Positions 27,864 through 35,617 of a DNA stretch of 64,000 nucleotides are shown here, piece by piece. A model generated the notes under the pieces. That model saw nothing but the letters and a program-made list of their open reading frames with translations. It did no database searches and had not been told where the DNA came from. The stretch is from Roseburia_C sp900315735 (GTDB lineage: Bacteria > Bacillota > Clostridia > Lachnospirales > Lachnospiraceae). The position numbers were made by a program, and so were the translations under genes. The stretch's first letter is position 1, and every line of letters starts with the position of its first letter. The DNA is taken from NCBI GenBank assembly GCA_052118425.1, contig JBQKHF010000010.1, one strand, 5' to 3'.

Positions 27864-28864
27864 TGAATCAGATATCAATTGCAATCTGCGATGCAGACAG
27901 TGTCTATGGAAAAAAACTGGCAGAATATCTGCTGGAGACTGGAAATGTGGCAAAGGCAGAAGTATATACAGACTGGAACAGTGTGGAGGCAGATTTAAAT
28001 GGAGAAAAAAGAGATATCTGGCTGATTAATTCTGGGATATTAAAAGAAGCAGAGAGCCTTCCTTTAAAGGAAAAAATGGTATGTCTGGCAGAAGAGTGGC
28101 TGGGAGCAAGAGAGGCGGCATTGCCACATATTTATAAGTACCAGTCTGCCAATGTCATCCTTCAGGAAATGTATGCATTACTGGCGGAGCATCCAACGGA
28201 AATCTGTCTGCGGGGAAGCAGGAAGGGGCGTACCATAGGACTACTGTCACCCTGGTATGACGGGCTGTCTTTATTGGCGGGACTGGCTGTGGCACAGGTT
28301 TTAGCAGAGAAGGGAAAAGTTTTATACATTAATACCAGAGGATATTGCGGCATGCAGTTACCGGAAATGGAAGAAAGCCATAATTTATCCGATGTTTTAT
28401 TGTCGCTCCGGCTTGGAAGTACCAATGGGGGTGCCAGTGTGATGAGTGGAATTACTTCTGTGGGTGAACTTGGCATTATGGTTCCGGTAGAACAGGCGGT
28501 TTTGTTGGGTGAAGTAAAAGCACAGGATTATCACAGGCTTTTAGAAATTATCTGGCAGGAATTGTCCTTTGATTATGTGATATTAGAGATACAGCCGGAG
28601 CTTGCAGATACAGGAAGAATTATGGAAGAGTGTGACAGGGTGTATGCATTTTTAAAGCAGGAATATGGAATGGATACAGTAGAGCAGCAGCTTATGTCAC
28701 AGGAAGGAAAAGAAAAGATTCAGATCATAAAGATTCCGGAACGATTGCAGACAGGTGAAAGATATGAAAATTCCGGCAATCCGGTTGCGGCAGCAGGCTA
28801 TCTTAAAGAGTGGATAGCACAGGAACTGGAAAGAGAAGAAGGCAATGAAAAAGGAATGCCTTAG
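27863..28864 (+). CDS. tadZ: TadZ/CpaE-like pilus-localisation protein
   Basis: 333 residues: an N-terminal receiver-like domain (about 1-110, ISIAICDADSVYGKKLAEYL) without a clear phosphorylation site, and a MinD/ParA-like domain (about 120-290). The P-loop is degenerate: GLLSPWYDGLSLLAGLA has no Lys in the expected GKT position, as in other TadZ proteins, so ATP hydrolysis is doubtful. TadZ places the Flp-pilus machine at a site in the cell. It lies between the prepilin peptidase and the TadA ATPase; start overlaps the preceding stop. Confidence 0.78.
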   Translation: MNQISIAICDADSVYGKKLAEYLLETGNVAKAEVYTDWNSVEADLNGEKRDIWLINSGILKEAESLPLKEKMVCLAEEWLGAREAALPHIYKYQSANVILQEMYALLAEHPTEICLRGSRKGRTIGLLSPWYDGLSLLAGLAVAQVLAEKGKVLYINTRGYCGMQLPEMEESHNLSDVLLSLRLGSTNGGASVMSGITSVGELGIMVPVEQAVLLGEVKAQDYHRLLEIIWQELSFDYVILEIQPELADTGRIMEECDRVYAFLKQEYGMDTVEQQLMSQEGKEKIQIIKIPERLQTGERYENSGNPVAAAGYLKEWIAQELEREEGNEKGMP

Positions 28865-28873
28865 GAAAGAAGT

Positions 28874-28936
28874 AGATAAGGAAATGGATAAGAAAGTGCA
28901 TAAGAAAGTGCATAAGGAAATGTGTAAGAAGATGTG
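28874..28936 (+). repeat. 12-bp intergenic tandem repeat between tadZ and tadA
   Basis: Five imperfect copies of the form TAAGRARRTGNN, each holding a TAA stop in one frame. It lies after the tadZ stop and before the RBS of tadA. It is not coding. Confidence 0.7.
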
Positions 28937-28954
28937 TGGGGGAAAGGCATTCAG

Positions 28955-30169
28955 ATGGAGACAAAGGAGAAGTTAAAGGAACGCTTGAAGCATCAGGTAA
29001 TGGAACGGATGGACATTTCAAGAACCATGGAAGATGAAGAAATTTTAGAACTGGTGCAAAAGACTTTGGAAGAAGACAGTCATAGAATGCCTATGAGTAT
29101 TTCCATGCGGCAGAATCTGATTCGGGAAATCTTTCATTCCCTGCGGAGACTGGATATTTTGCAGGAGCTTATTGAGGATGCTGACATCACAGAAATTATG
29201 GTAAATGGAACCAAAGGAATCTTTTATGAAAAGGCAGGGAGGCTTTATCAGTGGGAGAAACACTTTACATCAGAAGAAAAGCTTCAGGATGTCATACAGC
29301 AGATTGCAGGAGGCAGTAACCGGATGGTAAATGAATTGCATCCTATTGTAGATACCAGACTGCCGGATGGCTCCCGGGTAAATATTGTCTTAAAACCCAT
29401 TGCCATAGACGGAACAGCGTTGTCCATCCGCCGTTTTCCCAAAGAGCCTGTCCGGATGCAGACGCTGATAGAATGGGGGTCTATTTCGAGGAAAGTTGCA
29501 GATTTTTTAAAGCGTCTGGTATGTGCCGGTTATAACATTTTTGTATCGGGAGGAACAGGAAGCGGCAAGACAACATTTCTAAATGCCCTGTCGGAATTTA
29601 TTCCAAAAGAAGAACGTGTTGTTACCATTGAAGATTCGGCAGAGTTACAGCTGTTGGGACTTCCGAATCTGGTGCGTCTGGAGAGCCGGGATATCAAGCT
29701 TCCGGGAGCAGAGGAGATTACCATCCGGGATTTGATAAAGAGTGCACTTCGTATGCGGCCGAACCGGATTATCGTCGGGGAATGCCGTGGAGCAGAAGCA
29801 CTGGATGTTTTGCAGGCAATGAATACCGGGCATTCAGGCAGCCTTAGTACCGGACATGCCAATTCGGCAATGGATATGGTAAGCCGCCTTGAGACGATGG
29901 TGCTGATGGGAATGGACATGCCTCTGGCGGCAATCCAGAGCCAGATAGCATCTGCCATTGATATTATCATACAGCTTGGCAGAATCCGGGACGGCAGCAG
30001 AAAATTGCTGCAGGTTGTAGAAGTGAAGGGGGTAGAAAATGGCAAGGTATGTTTACACGAACTCTTCCGGTTCCGAGAAAAAGAAGAGCAGGGGAGCATC
30101 GGCGGAACCTGGGAGAAGAAGGGGGAACTTCTCTACCGGGAAAAATTACAGGCTGCCGGATTATCGTAA
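28955..30169 (+). CDS. tadA: Flp pilus assembly ATPase TadA/CpaF
   Basis: Secretion ATPase that powers Flp pilin assembly at the inner face of the membrane. Start taken at ATG 28955, 8 nt after GGGAAAGG, giving 404 residues; an in-frame GTG at 28934 is also possible. Visible are the N-terminal domain with DADITEIMVNG, the Walker A SGGTGSGKTTFLNAL, the Walker B-like RVVTIEDSAELQL, and the conserved ALRMRPNRIIVGECRGAEALD and GHSGSLSTGHANSA boxes. All are intact. The end overlaps the start of tadB by 131 nt. Confidence 0.93.
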   Translation: METKEKLKERLKHQVMERMDISRTMEDEEILELVQKTLEEDSHRMPMSISMRQNLIREIFHSLRRLDILQELIEDADITEIMVNGTKGIFYEKAGRLYQWEKHFTSEEKLQDVIQQIAGGSNRMVNELHPIVDTRLPDGSRVNIVLKPIAIDGTALSIRRFPKEPVRMQTLIEWGSISRKVADFLKRLVCAGYNIFVSGGTGSGKTTFLNALSEFIPKEERVVTIEDSAELQLLGLPNLVRLESRDIKLPGAEEITIRDLIKSALRMRPNRIIVGECRGAEALDVLQAMNTGHSGSLSTGHANSAMDMVSRLETMVLMGMDMPLAAIQSQIASAIDIIIQLGRIRDGSRKLLQVVEVKGVENGKVCLHELFRFREKEEQGSIGGTWEKKGELLYREKLQAAGLS

Positions 30170-30905
30170 ATATCATTTTAAGAAAAAGCAGTTTTTATTA
30201 TATGTGGGAGAATTTCTACTGTTAGATGTGCTGATAGGCTGGCTGTTTTATCAGTCCACTCTGGCAATTCTTGCAGGCTTTGGTTTGTGTCCATTGTTTC
30301 TTCGAAGCAAAAAGAATTCTGCGAAGATGCAGCGTCAGAATAATTTGAAGATTCAGTTTAAGGATGCACTGTTATCGGCAGCAGGAGCAATGCGGGCAGG
30401 CTATTCCATCGAAAATGCATGGCGGGAAGCAAGAAAAGATGTGATACAGCAGTATGGCATGGGAAGTGATATGGCAGTGGAAATGTGTCAGATGATACAC
30501 CAGATGGACTGTAATGCGCCATTGGAGCAGCTGTTAGAGGATTTTGCAGAGCGAAGCCGGATAGAAGATGTAGAGCAGTTTGCAGGAATCTTTTCCTATG
30601 CCAAGCGAAGCGGCGGGGATTTTACTGCAATTATGGGGAATACGGTACGGCAGATGGCAGACCGTATGGAATTGCAGGAAACCATAGAGACAGCATTGAC
30701 AGCAAGGAAGATGGAACAGAAGGTAATGAATGTAATTCCTTTATTTATACTGGCATTTGTCAATGTGACGTCGGGAAGCTTTTTAGAAGCACTGTATGGG
30801 AATGTAGCAGGAGTGCTGATTATGACAGGGTGTCTTATGCTTTATGGACTGGCATATCTCTGGTCAGAAAAAATCGTAAGACGGATTGGAGAAAGTATAT
30901 GTTAA
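30039..30905 (+). CDS. tadB: Flp pilus platform protein TadB
   Basis: 288 residues with a type II secretion system F domain: KFKDALLSAAGAMRAGYSIENAW and the later ELQETIETALTARKMEQKVM. There are membrane helices near 55-85 and two close to the C-terminus. It forms the inner-membrane platform with TadC. The only start codon available in frame is ATG 30039, with GAAGGGGG 9 nt upstream; the basic Ser/Gly/Arg-rich first 40 residues are encoded within the 3' end of tadA in another frame. The end overlaps the start of tadC (ATGTTAA). Confidence 0.85.
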   Translation: MARYVYTNSSGSEKKKSRGASAEPGRRRGNFSTGKNYRLPDYRKYHFKKKQFLLYVGEFLLLDVLIGWLFYQSTLAILAGFGLCPLFLRSKKNSAKMQRQNNLKIQFKDALLSAAGAMRAGYSIENAWREARKDVIQQYGMGSDMAVEMCQMIHQMDCNAPLEQLLEDFAERSRIEDVEQFAGIFSYAKRSGGDFTAIMGNTVRQMADRMELQETIETALTARKMEQKVMNVIPLFILAFVNVTSGSFLEALYGNVAGVLIMTGCLMLYGLAYLWSEKIVRRIGESIC

Positions 30906-32122
30906 AGCAAAAGAAGAGGCAAAAGAAAAAGCTGGTAATTCTGGTGCTTTTGGCAGCAATTTTATTGGGAGTTGCTGCGGAGTGGATGCAAAAACAGGAG
31001 TCTCATTTTAAGGAGAACCGTTTGATAAGAAATGAGCCTGGAGAAGGAGACTATCAGGAAGCCTTAAATTACATAGAAGAAGACAGTGGAAAAAAGGGGC
31101 AGATTGTATTAAATCTACAGGAACGCACCTTAACAGCGGCGGAATGGAAAGAGATATTGCCGGAGGCAGAAAAAGAAGCAGAAGAAGTCTTTCGAAACGG
31201 GCAGCAGGCGGATCATGTCAGCGGACAGGTGGTATTATGCGAAAGTGTAAAAGATGGTCTCATTTCTGTGGAATGGAAGTTAGAACCGGATATCTGGATT
31301 GATTTACAGGGAAATATAGAGGAAGAAAATTTATCTCCCGGACAGATGGTAACTGCCACTGCAATTTTATCCAATGGGAAAAATCAGGCAGAGTATTCCT
31401 TTTCCATCTGCCTATACCCGGCAGAAAATCAGAACGAAACCAGTCTGGGAAAAAGGATTGAACAATATCTTTACAATCAAAATGCAGAAGAAAAAGAAGT
31501 AGAGCTGCCGCAGAATATGGATGGTGTAGCACTTAGCTGGAAAGAAGAAACCGGGAAGCCGTTGGTTATTTTTCTCTTCCTTGGGATACTTGCTGCCGTA
31601 GTAATTCTATGGAGTGAGAAAAAGGAACAGCAGGATGCAAAAAAGCACCGGGAAGAGGAACTGGTAAAGGATTATCCGGAAATTGTCAGCCGTCTGGGGT
31701 TACTGTTAGAAGCCGGCATGTCATTGCGTCAGGCATGGAAGAAGCTGACAGATACCTATGAGAGCAAGCGGAAGAATCAAAGATTACAAAAGCGAGCAGG
31801 TTATGAGGAAATGCTGTTTACGAAAAGAGAGTTAGAAGATGGAGTGGGGGAAAGTCTGGCATATGAGCGTTTTGGAGAACGATGCGGACTGGCATCCTAT
31901 CGCAGGTTTGCATCAATTCTGACACAGAATCTTAGGAAAGGAACTGTGGGAATCGGCAGGATTCTTGCAAAAGAATCGGAAGATGCTTTTACCCAGCGAA
32001 AGACCATGGCGCAGCGTCTGGGGGAAGAAGCCGGAACAAAATTATTGTTTCCCATGCTAATGATGATGGTGGTGATTATGGTCATTCTTGTTGTGCCTGC
32101 ATGTATGACCATGCACATATAA
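30899..32122 (+). CDS. tadC: Flp pilus platform protein TadC with an extra N-terminal extracytoplasmic domain
   Basis: Start at ATG 30899, with GGAGAAAG before it, gives 407 residues. A first membrane helix (about 12-30) is followed by about 190 residues of charged sequence, probably outside the membrane (YQEALNYIEEDSGKKGQIVL, GLISVEWKLEPDIWIDLQG), then a helix near 222-240. The C-terminal part is the T2SF domain (YPEIVSRLGLLLEAGMSLRQAW ... GTKLLFPMLMMMVVIMVILV). The long inserted domain is not part of standard TadC as I know it. The translation start is coupled to tadB. Confidence 0.8.
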   Translation: MLKQKKRQKKKLVILVLLAAILLGVAAEWMQKQESHFKENRLIRNEPGEGDYQEALNYIEEDSGKKGQIVLNLQERTLTAAEWKEILPEAEKEAEEVFRNGQQADHVSGQVVLCESVKDGLISVEWKLEPDIWIDLQGNIEEENLSPGQMVTATAILSNGKNQAEYSFSICLYPAENQNETSLGKRIEQYLYNQNAEEKEVELPQNMDGVALSWKEETGKPLVIFLFLGILAAVVILWSEKKEQQDAKKHREEELVKDYPEIVSRLGLLLEAGMSLRQAWKKLTDTYESKRKNQRLQKRAGYEEMLFTKRELEDGVGESLAYERFGERCGLASYRRFASILTQNLRKGTVGIGRILAKESEDAFTQRKTMAQRLGEEAGTKLLFPMLMMMVVIMVILVVPACMTMHI

Positions 32123-32217
32123 GTTACTAAGCAGTCGCAGAAATCTGCCGGTGACAGGCTCTGTCGGTAAGCAAATGACAGGTAACTAAAACGATAGGTA
32201 AAAAAGGAGGAAGGAAC

Positions 32218-32442
32218 ATGAAAGGTGTAGTGAATGTAAAGCAGACAAATCGAATGAGCATTGCAAAGAGAATAAAAGGAAGTCTGACCCGTTTTTTAAG
32301 AGAGGAAGATGGAGTAGGCGTTGTGGAAGTGGTTCTGATTCTGGTGGTTCTGATTGGTCTTATTGTTATTTTTAAATCAAAGCTGACGGCTCTTTTAAAT
32401 GGTATCTTTTCAACAATTACACAGCGGACCGGTTCTTTGTAG
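32218..32442 (+). CDS. flp: Flp-type pilin
   Basis: 74 residues. A basic leader (MKGVVNVKQTNRMSIAKRIKG, seen in short as SIAKRIKGSLTRF) precedes the class III pilin motif REEDGVGVVEVVLILVVLIG, where cleavage is expected after the Gly of EEDG or close to it and the following Glu is the conserved +5-type residue. One hydrophobic helix (about 36-56) and a short hydrophilic tail follow. It should be the major structural pilin of the locus. AAAGGAGGAAG precedes the ATG. Confidence 0.85.
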   Translation: MKGVVNVKQTNRMSIAKRIKGSLTRFLREEDGVGVVEVVLILVVLIGLIVIFKSKLTALLNGIFSTITQRTGSL

Positions 32443-32445
32443 AAT

Positions 32446-33921
32446 ATGGAAAGAGCAAGGGAAAAAGGAAGTATTACATTATTCCTAAGCCTTGCATTGA
32501 CGATGATTCTAAGTCTGGTATTTACTCTGCTGGAATCTGCACGCCTCTATGGATTAGAGGCGCAGAGCAAAATGGAAACGGAGCTTTTGCTGGAATCCAA
32601 AATGGCAGAGTATGATACCGCACTTCTTGAGCAGTATCATCTCTATTTTCTGGAAGCAGGCAGAAAGGGAGAACCGGAACTTAGTAATCTGGAGCAGTCC
32701 TTGCAGGAGCTTGGAGAAGAGAATCTTATGGCGAAGCCGGGATTCTTAAAAATGTCATATACCAATCTTTATGAGATGCAGTTAGAGAACTGTTATATTA
32801 CGAATTACACCATGGCAACCGATGAAGCCGGAGCTGAATTTCGAAGACAGGCAGCCGACTATGTGAAGCGTTCCCTGGGAATTACCGCAATTGAAAAATT
32901 ATATGAAAAAGCAACAGAAGCAAAGGAACTGACGGAAGACAATAAAGACATCGAGAAGAAGTTCGAAGCTGCTATTCAGGAGACCCATACACCGAGTGGA
33001 CTGGAAAGAGACACAAAACTGAATGCCGCAAATCAGAAGAATGAAAATCCGCTGGATTATGTAAAAGAACTTAAGAATAAGAGTATTCTATCTCTGGTAG
33101 TAGATGATGTATCCGCAGTATCTCCACAGACCATTGACTTATCCAATGACATTGCAAAGAGAACCTGTTTTACAGGAAATGGAGAGGCACAGCAGGAGGA
33201 TATGACAACGGGACTTTTCTTCCGGGAATATTTGCTGAAGCAGTTCGGTGATTATCTCAATCAGAGTGAGTCGGAAGTGCTGCAATATGAGATGGAATAT
33301 CTCATTGCAGGAAAGAATTCTGATGTGGCAAATCTTACAGGAGTTGCAGAGCGTATTCTGGCAATCCGTGAGGTGGCAAATTACATTTATTTAAAAGGGG
33401 ATACCGAGAAAACAGCACTGGCGAATACCATAGCGCTTGTGACGGCGGGTTGGACAGCCAATCCTGCGGTAGTCAAAGTTGTGGAAGAAGGAATCCTTGT
33501 GGCATGGGCATTTTCGGAAAGTGTAAAAGATGTAAAAACGCTTTTAAAGGGCGGGAAGGTTCCTTTTTTAAAAGGAAATGCCGAGTGGACATTAGATGTC
33601 GGTGCATTGTCGGATTCTTTTGCAAAAGAAGAGGAAAGTAAGACCAGTGAAAGTGGCTTAAGCTATGGGGATTATTTAAGAATTTTACTATATCTTATCG
33701 GGCAGGAAAAGCTTACCTATCGGGCAATGAATCTGATGGAGCAGAATATCCGGCTGCTTCCGGACAGGGAAAACTTCAGGATGGACTGCATGATTGGAAC
33801 CATGGAAATACAGTGTACTTATCAGGCAAAACCACTGTTTTTCGGATGGTTTGGAAGCGGAGAAGGCTTCAAAGGGGATTATCATTTTCAGGAAAAGAAT
33901 TCATTTTCCTATATCTATTAA
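32446..33921 (+). CDS. DUF5702-type tad-locus surface protein
   Basis: 491 residues. The N-terminus (EKGSITLFLSLALTMILSLVFTLLESARLYGL) is a TadE/G-like membrane anchor with a Glu after the helix. A long extracytoplasmic region follows, mainly helical up to about 360, with no further membrane helix. The assignment to DUF5702 is from memory. It starts 3 nt after flp and is followed by a TadE-like gene, so it is probably a minor pilin or pilus-associated surface protein. No enzyme motif is seen. Confidence 0.7.
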   Translation: MERAREKGSITLFLSLALTMILSLVFTLLESARLYGLEAQSKMETELLLESKMAEYDTALLEQYHLYFLEAGRKGEPELSNLEQSLQELGEENLMAKPGFLKMSYTNLYEMQLENCYITNYTMATDEAGAEFRRQAADYVKRSLGITAIEKLYEKATEAKELTEDNKDIEKKFEAAIQETHTPSGLERDTKLNAANQKNENPLDYVKELKNKSILSLVVDDVSAVSPQTIDLSNDIAKRTCFTGNGEAQQEDMTTGLFFREYLLKQFGDYLNQSESEVLQYEMEYLIAGKNSDVANLTGVAERILAIREVANYIYLKGDTEKTALANTIALVTAGWTANPAVVKVVEEGILVAWAFSESVKDVKTLLKGGKVPFLKGNAEWTLDVGALSDSFAKEEESKTSESGLSYGDYLRILLYLIGQEKLTYRAMNLMEQNIRLLPDRENFRMDCMIGTMEIQCTYQAKPLFFGWFGSGEGFKGDYHFQEKNSFSYIY

Positions 33922-33947
33922 CAAAAGAAGAAAGGGGGTGCATAAAG

Positions 33948-34826
33948 GTGTCTCTTCTCAGAATTCAAGCAAAAAATCAATATAAAAAAACTCTCTCTAA
34001 CCCAGATAATACAAATCTATTGTATAGCAATTCTACATATAGAAAAGAGACACCTTTATGTGCCTCCACAACAGCTTCTATGACAATAGAAGCAGCTATC
34101 GCATTGCCGCTGTTTGTGGTCTGTGTACTATCGGTAATCTTTCTTTTCCGGGTATTAGAGCTGCAGCAGGATGTGGAATGCGCCCTGCAGTATGCTGCAA
34201 GAAAGAGTGCCATTCATGCACATATGACCCATGAAAGCGGGATGGATTCTGTGGTGTCAATTGCAGAAGCAAAGATCCTGTTTCAAAGAAAATTAGAAGA
34301 ACTTGAAGCACCGGTAATTTATGTGGAAGGGGAAGAGAAGGGTTTCTCTTTCTGGCGTTCTCAGTTAACAGGAAATGATATTGATTTATGCGTATCTTAC
34401 CGGATTGAAAATCCATTGCAGTTATTGGGACTGTTTTCTTATGACATGGATCAGCGGGCAAAAGTACATAAATGGATTGGCTATACAGGTGATGGAGATG
34501 AGGATGGAACTTATGTCTATATTACAGAAACAGGAAAATCCTATCACTGGTTTTCGGACTGTACTTATCTGGATTTGAGCATTCTGGCGGTACCGGAAGA
34601 GGGAGTATCCGGATTGCGGAATGCCTCCGGTGCAAAATATAAAGACTGCGAAAAATGCCGGATAGGAAAGAAAGATGCAAAAACAGTATTTGTAACGGAA
34701 TATGGAGAGGCGGTGCATAACAGTCTTTCCTGCAGTGGATTAAAACGTACGGTATATCGTATCTTGCTGGAAGAAGCCGGGGATCATTCGCCTTGCGGAA
34801 AATGTGAAAAGAGAAAAGCCTCCTGA
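33948..34826 (+). CDS. TadE-like pseudopilin with Cys-rich C-terminal domain
   Basis: Start taken at GTG 33948, 9 nt after AAGGGGG and just past the previous stop; 292 residues. After about 45 polar residues comes the TadE motif TASMTIEAAIALPLF and a hydrophobic helix (about 46-70). The C-terminal part (about 190-292) has a two-fold pattern: YVYITETGKSYHWFSDCTYL and VFVTEYGEAVHNSLSCSGL each carry an H-x-x-x-x-C set and end in C-x-x-C (CEKC, CGKC). This suggests a duplicated metal-binding or disulfide module outside the cell. Confidence 0.78.
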   Translation: MSLLRIQAKNQYKKTLSNPDNTNLLYSNSTYRKETPLCASTTASMTIEAAIALPLFVVCVLSVIFLFRVLELQQDVECALQYAARKSAIHAHMTHESGMDSVVSIAEAKILFQRKLEELEAPVIYVEGEEKGFSFWRSQLTGNDIDLCVSYRIENPLQLLGLFSYDMDQRAKVHKWIGYTGDGDEDGTYVYITETGKSYHWFSDCTYLDLSILAVPEEGVSGLRNASGAKYKDCEKCRIGKKDAKTVFVTEYGEAVHNSLSCSGLKRTVYRILLEEAGDHSPCGKCEKRKAS

Positions 34827-34827
34827 G

Positions 34828-34890
34828 TAAAGAAAAGCAACAGATAAAGAAAAGCATCAGATAAAGAGAAGTGCCAGATTAAGAAACAGC
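34828..34890 (+). repeat. 17-bp intergenic tandem repeat
   Basis: Three near-identical copies of the form TAAAGAAAAGCAWCAGA and a degraded fourth, directly after the stop codon of the TadE-like gene. Confidence 0.75.
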
Positions 34891-34918
34891 CGATGGCAGG
34901 TTACAATCTATAAATTGT

Positions 34919-34988
34919 AGAAAAAATAACAAATAGTGAATCATAAATAACAAATCACAAATAACGAATCACAAATAACAAATAACAA
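34919..34988 (+). repeat. Short A+T-rich intergenic repeat (7/14 bp)
   Basis: Repeats of AAATAACRAATCAC, and then plain AAATAAC units, up to the RBS of the next gene. Non-coding. Confidence 0.7.
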
Positions 34989-35000
34989 GGAGATAAGGGG

Positions 35001-35417
35001 ATGGTGACGATATGTTCTGTACTTGGAATGTTGGGGATATGTTCCATCGAAGATATCCGAAAAAAAGAAATACACAGCATAAGAGTATTGTGCTTTGGCG
35101 TTGTGGGAATTTTGCTGCATCTCTGGCAGAGAAACCAGTCATTATACAGCATGATAGGAGGCATTGCTGTCGGGGCAGCAGTCATTATCCTGTCCCTGGT
35201 GTCCGGAGGAGTGATTGGAATTGGCGATGGACTGGTACTTTGTGTGGCGGGAATATACATCGGAGGAATCAATACCATGCGTCTGCTTCTGACAGGACTT
35301 TTCCTGTCCTCTCTGTATGCACTGGTATTACTGTTAATGCACAGAAAAAGACGCAAAGATACCATTCCATTTATCCCGTTTCTGCTGGCAGCATATCTCA
35401 TTTTGTTGATTTTATAA
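35001..35417 (+). CDS. Second prepilin peptidase-like A24 protein
   Basis: 138 residues, about five short hydrophobic helices. The two catalytic Asp of the A24 family appear in IEDIRKKEI and VIGIGDGLVL, so it keeps the core of the enzyme in minimal form. AAGGAGATAAGG precedes the ATG. It is the second such protease in this tad locus; the first is at 27306-27863. It may process the TadE-like pseudopilins rather than Flp, which is inference. The next coding sequence begins just after its stop codon. Confidence 0.78.
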   Translation: MVTICSVLGMLGICSIEDIRKKEIHSIRVLCFGVVGILLHLWQRNQSLYSMIGGIAVGAAVIILSLVSGGVIGIGDGLVLCVAGIYIGGINTMRLLLTGLFLSSLYALVLLLMHRKRRKDTIPFIPFLLAAYLILLIL

Positions 35418-35421
35418 GACA

Positions 35422-35617
35422 ATGGAAAAAGAAATGTTATCTGCCTGCTTCTTATACCATAGAGGCGGCAGTTATAGTGCCAATGATATTGGTGATATTC
35501 TGCACTTTTATTACAGTCAGTTATGAACTGCATGATAAGGTAAAGCTGGCAGCGGAAGAAAGCAGCAAGAGCAAAATAGAATGTATGGAGGAAATTTATA
35601 TTGGAGATATGTTATAA
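35422..35617 (+). pseudogene. Small TadE-like pseudopilin gene, ATG out of frame by one base in an A5 run
   Basis: From about 35428 the frame encodes CYLPASYTIEAAVIVPM and then a hydrophobic helix and a polar tail of about 40 residues, a clear TadE-type motif (SYTIEAAVIVP). That frame has no ATG, GTG or TTG nearby. The ATG at 35422, 4 nt after the stop of the preceding gene, is one base out of frame. Removing one A from the A5 run after ATGG would give a clean 64-residue protein starting MEKKCYLPAS. So the gene is frameshifted, relies on slippage at the A-run, or contains a sequencing error. It overlaps the next gene slightly. Confidence 0.6.

Noticed and set aside
35012..35400. ATG ORF covering the second prepilin peptidase in another frame and running into the TadE-like motif
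   Set aside because: The first 130 codons are antiphase to a protein with both catalytic Asp and look random; only the last part, from 35428, is protein-like.
35411..35417. ATA codon overlapping the stop of the peptidase (ATAA) as a start for the TadE-like gene
   Set aside because: ATA is almost never used as a start and no Shine-Dalgarno is present; a one-base slip after the nearby ATG is simpler.
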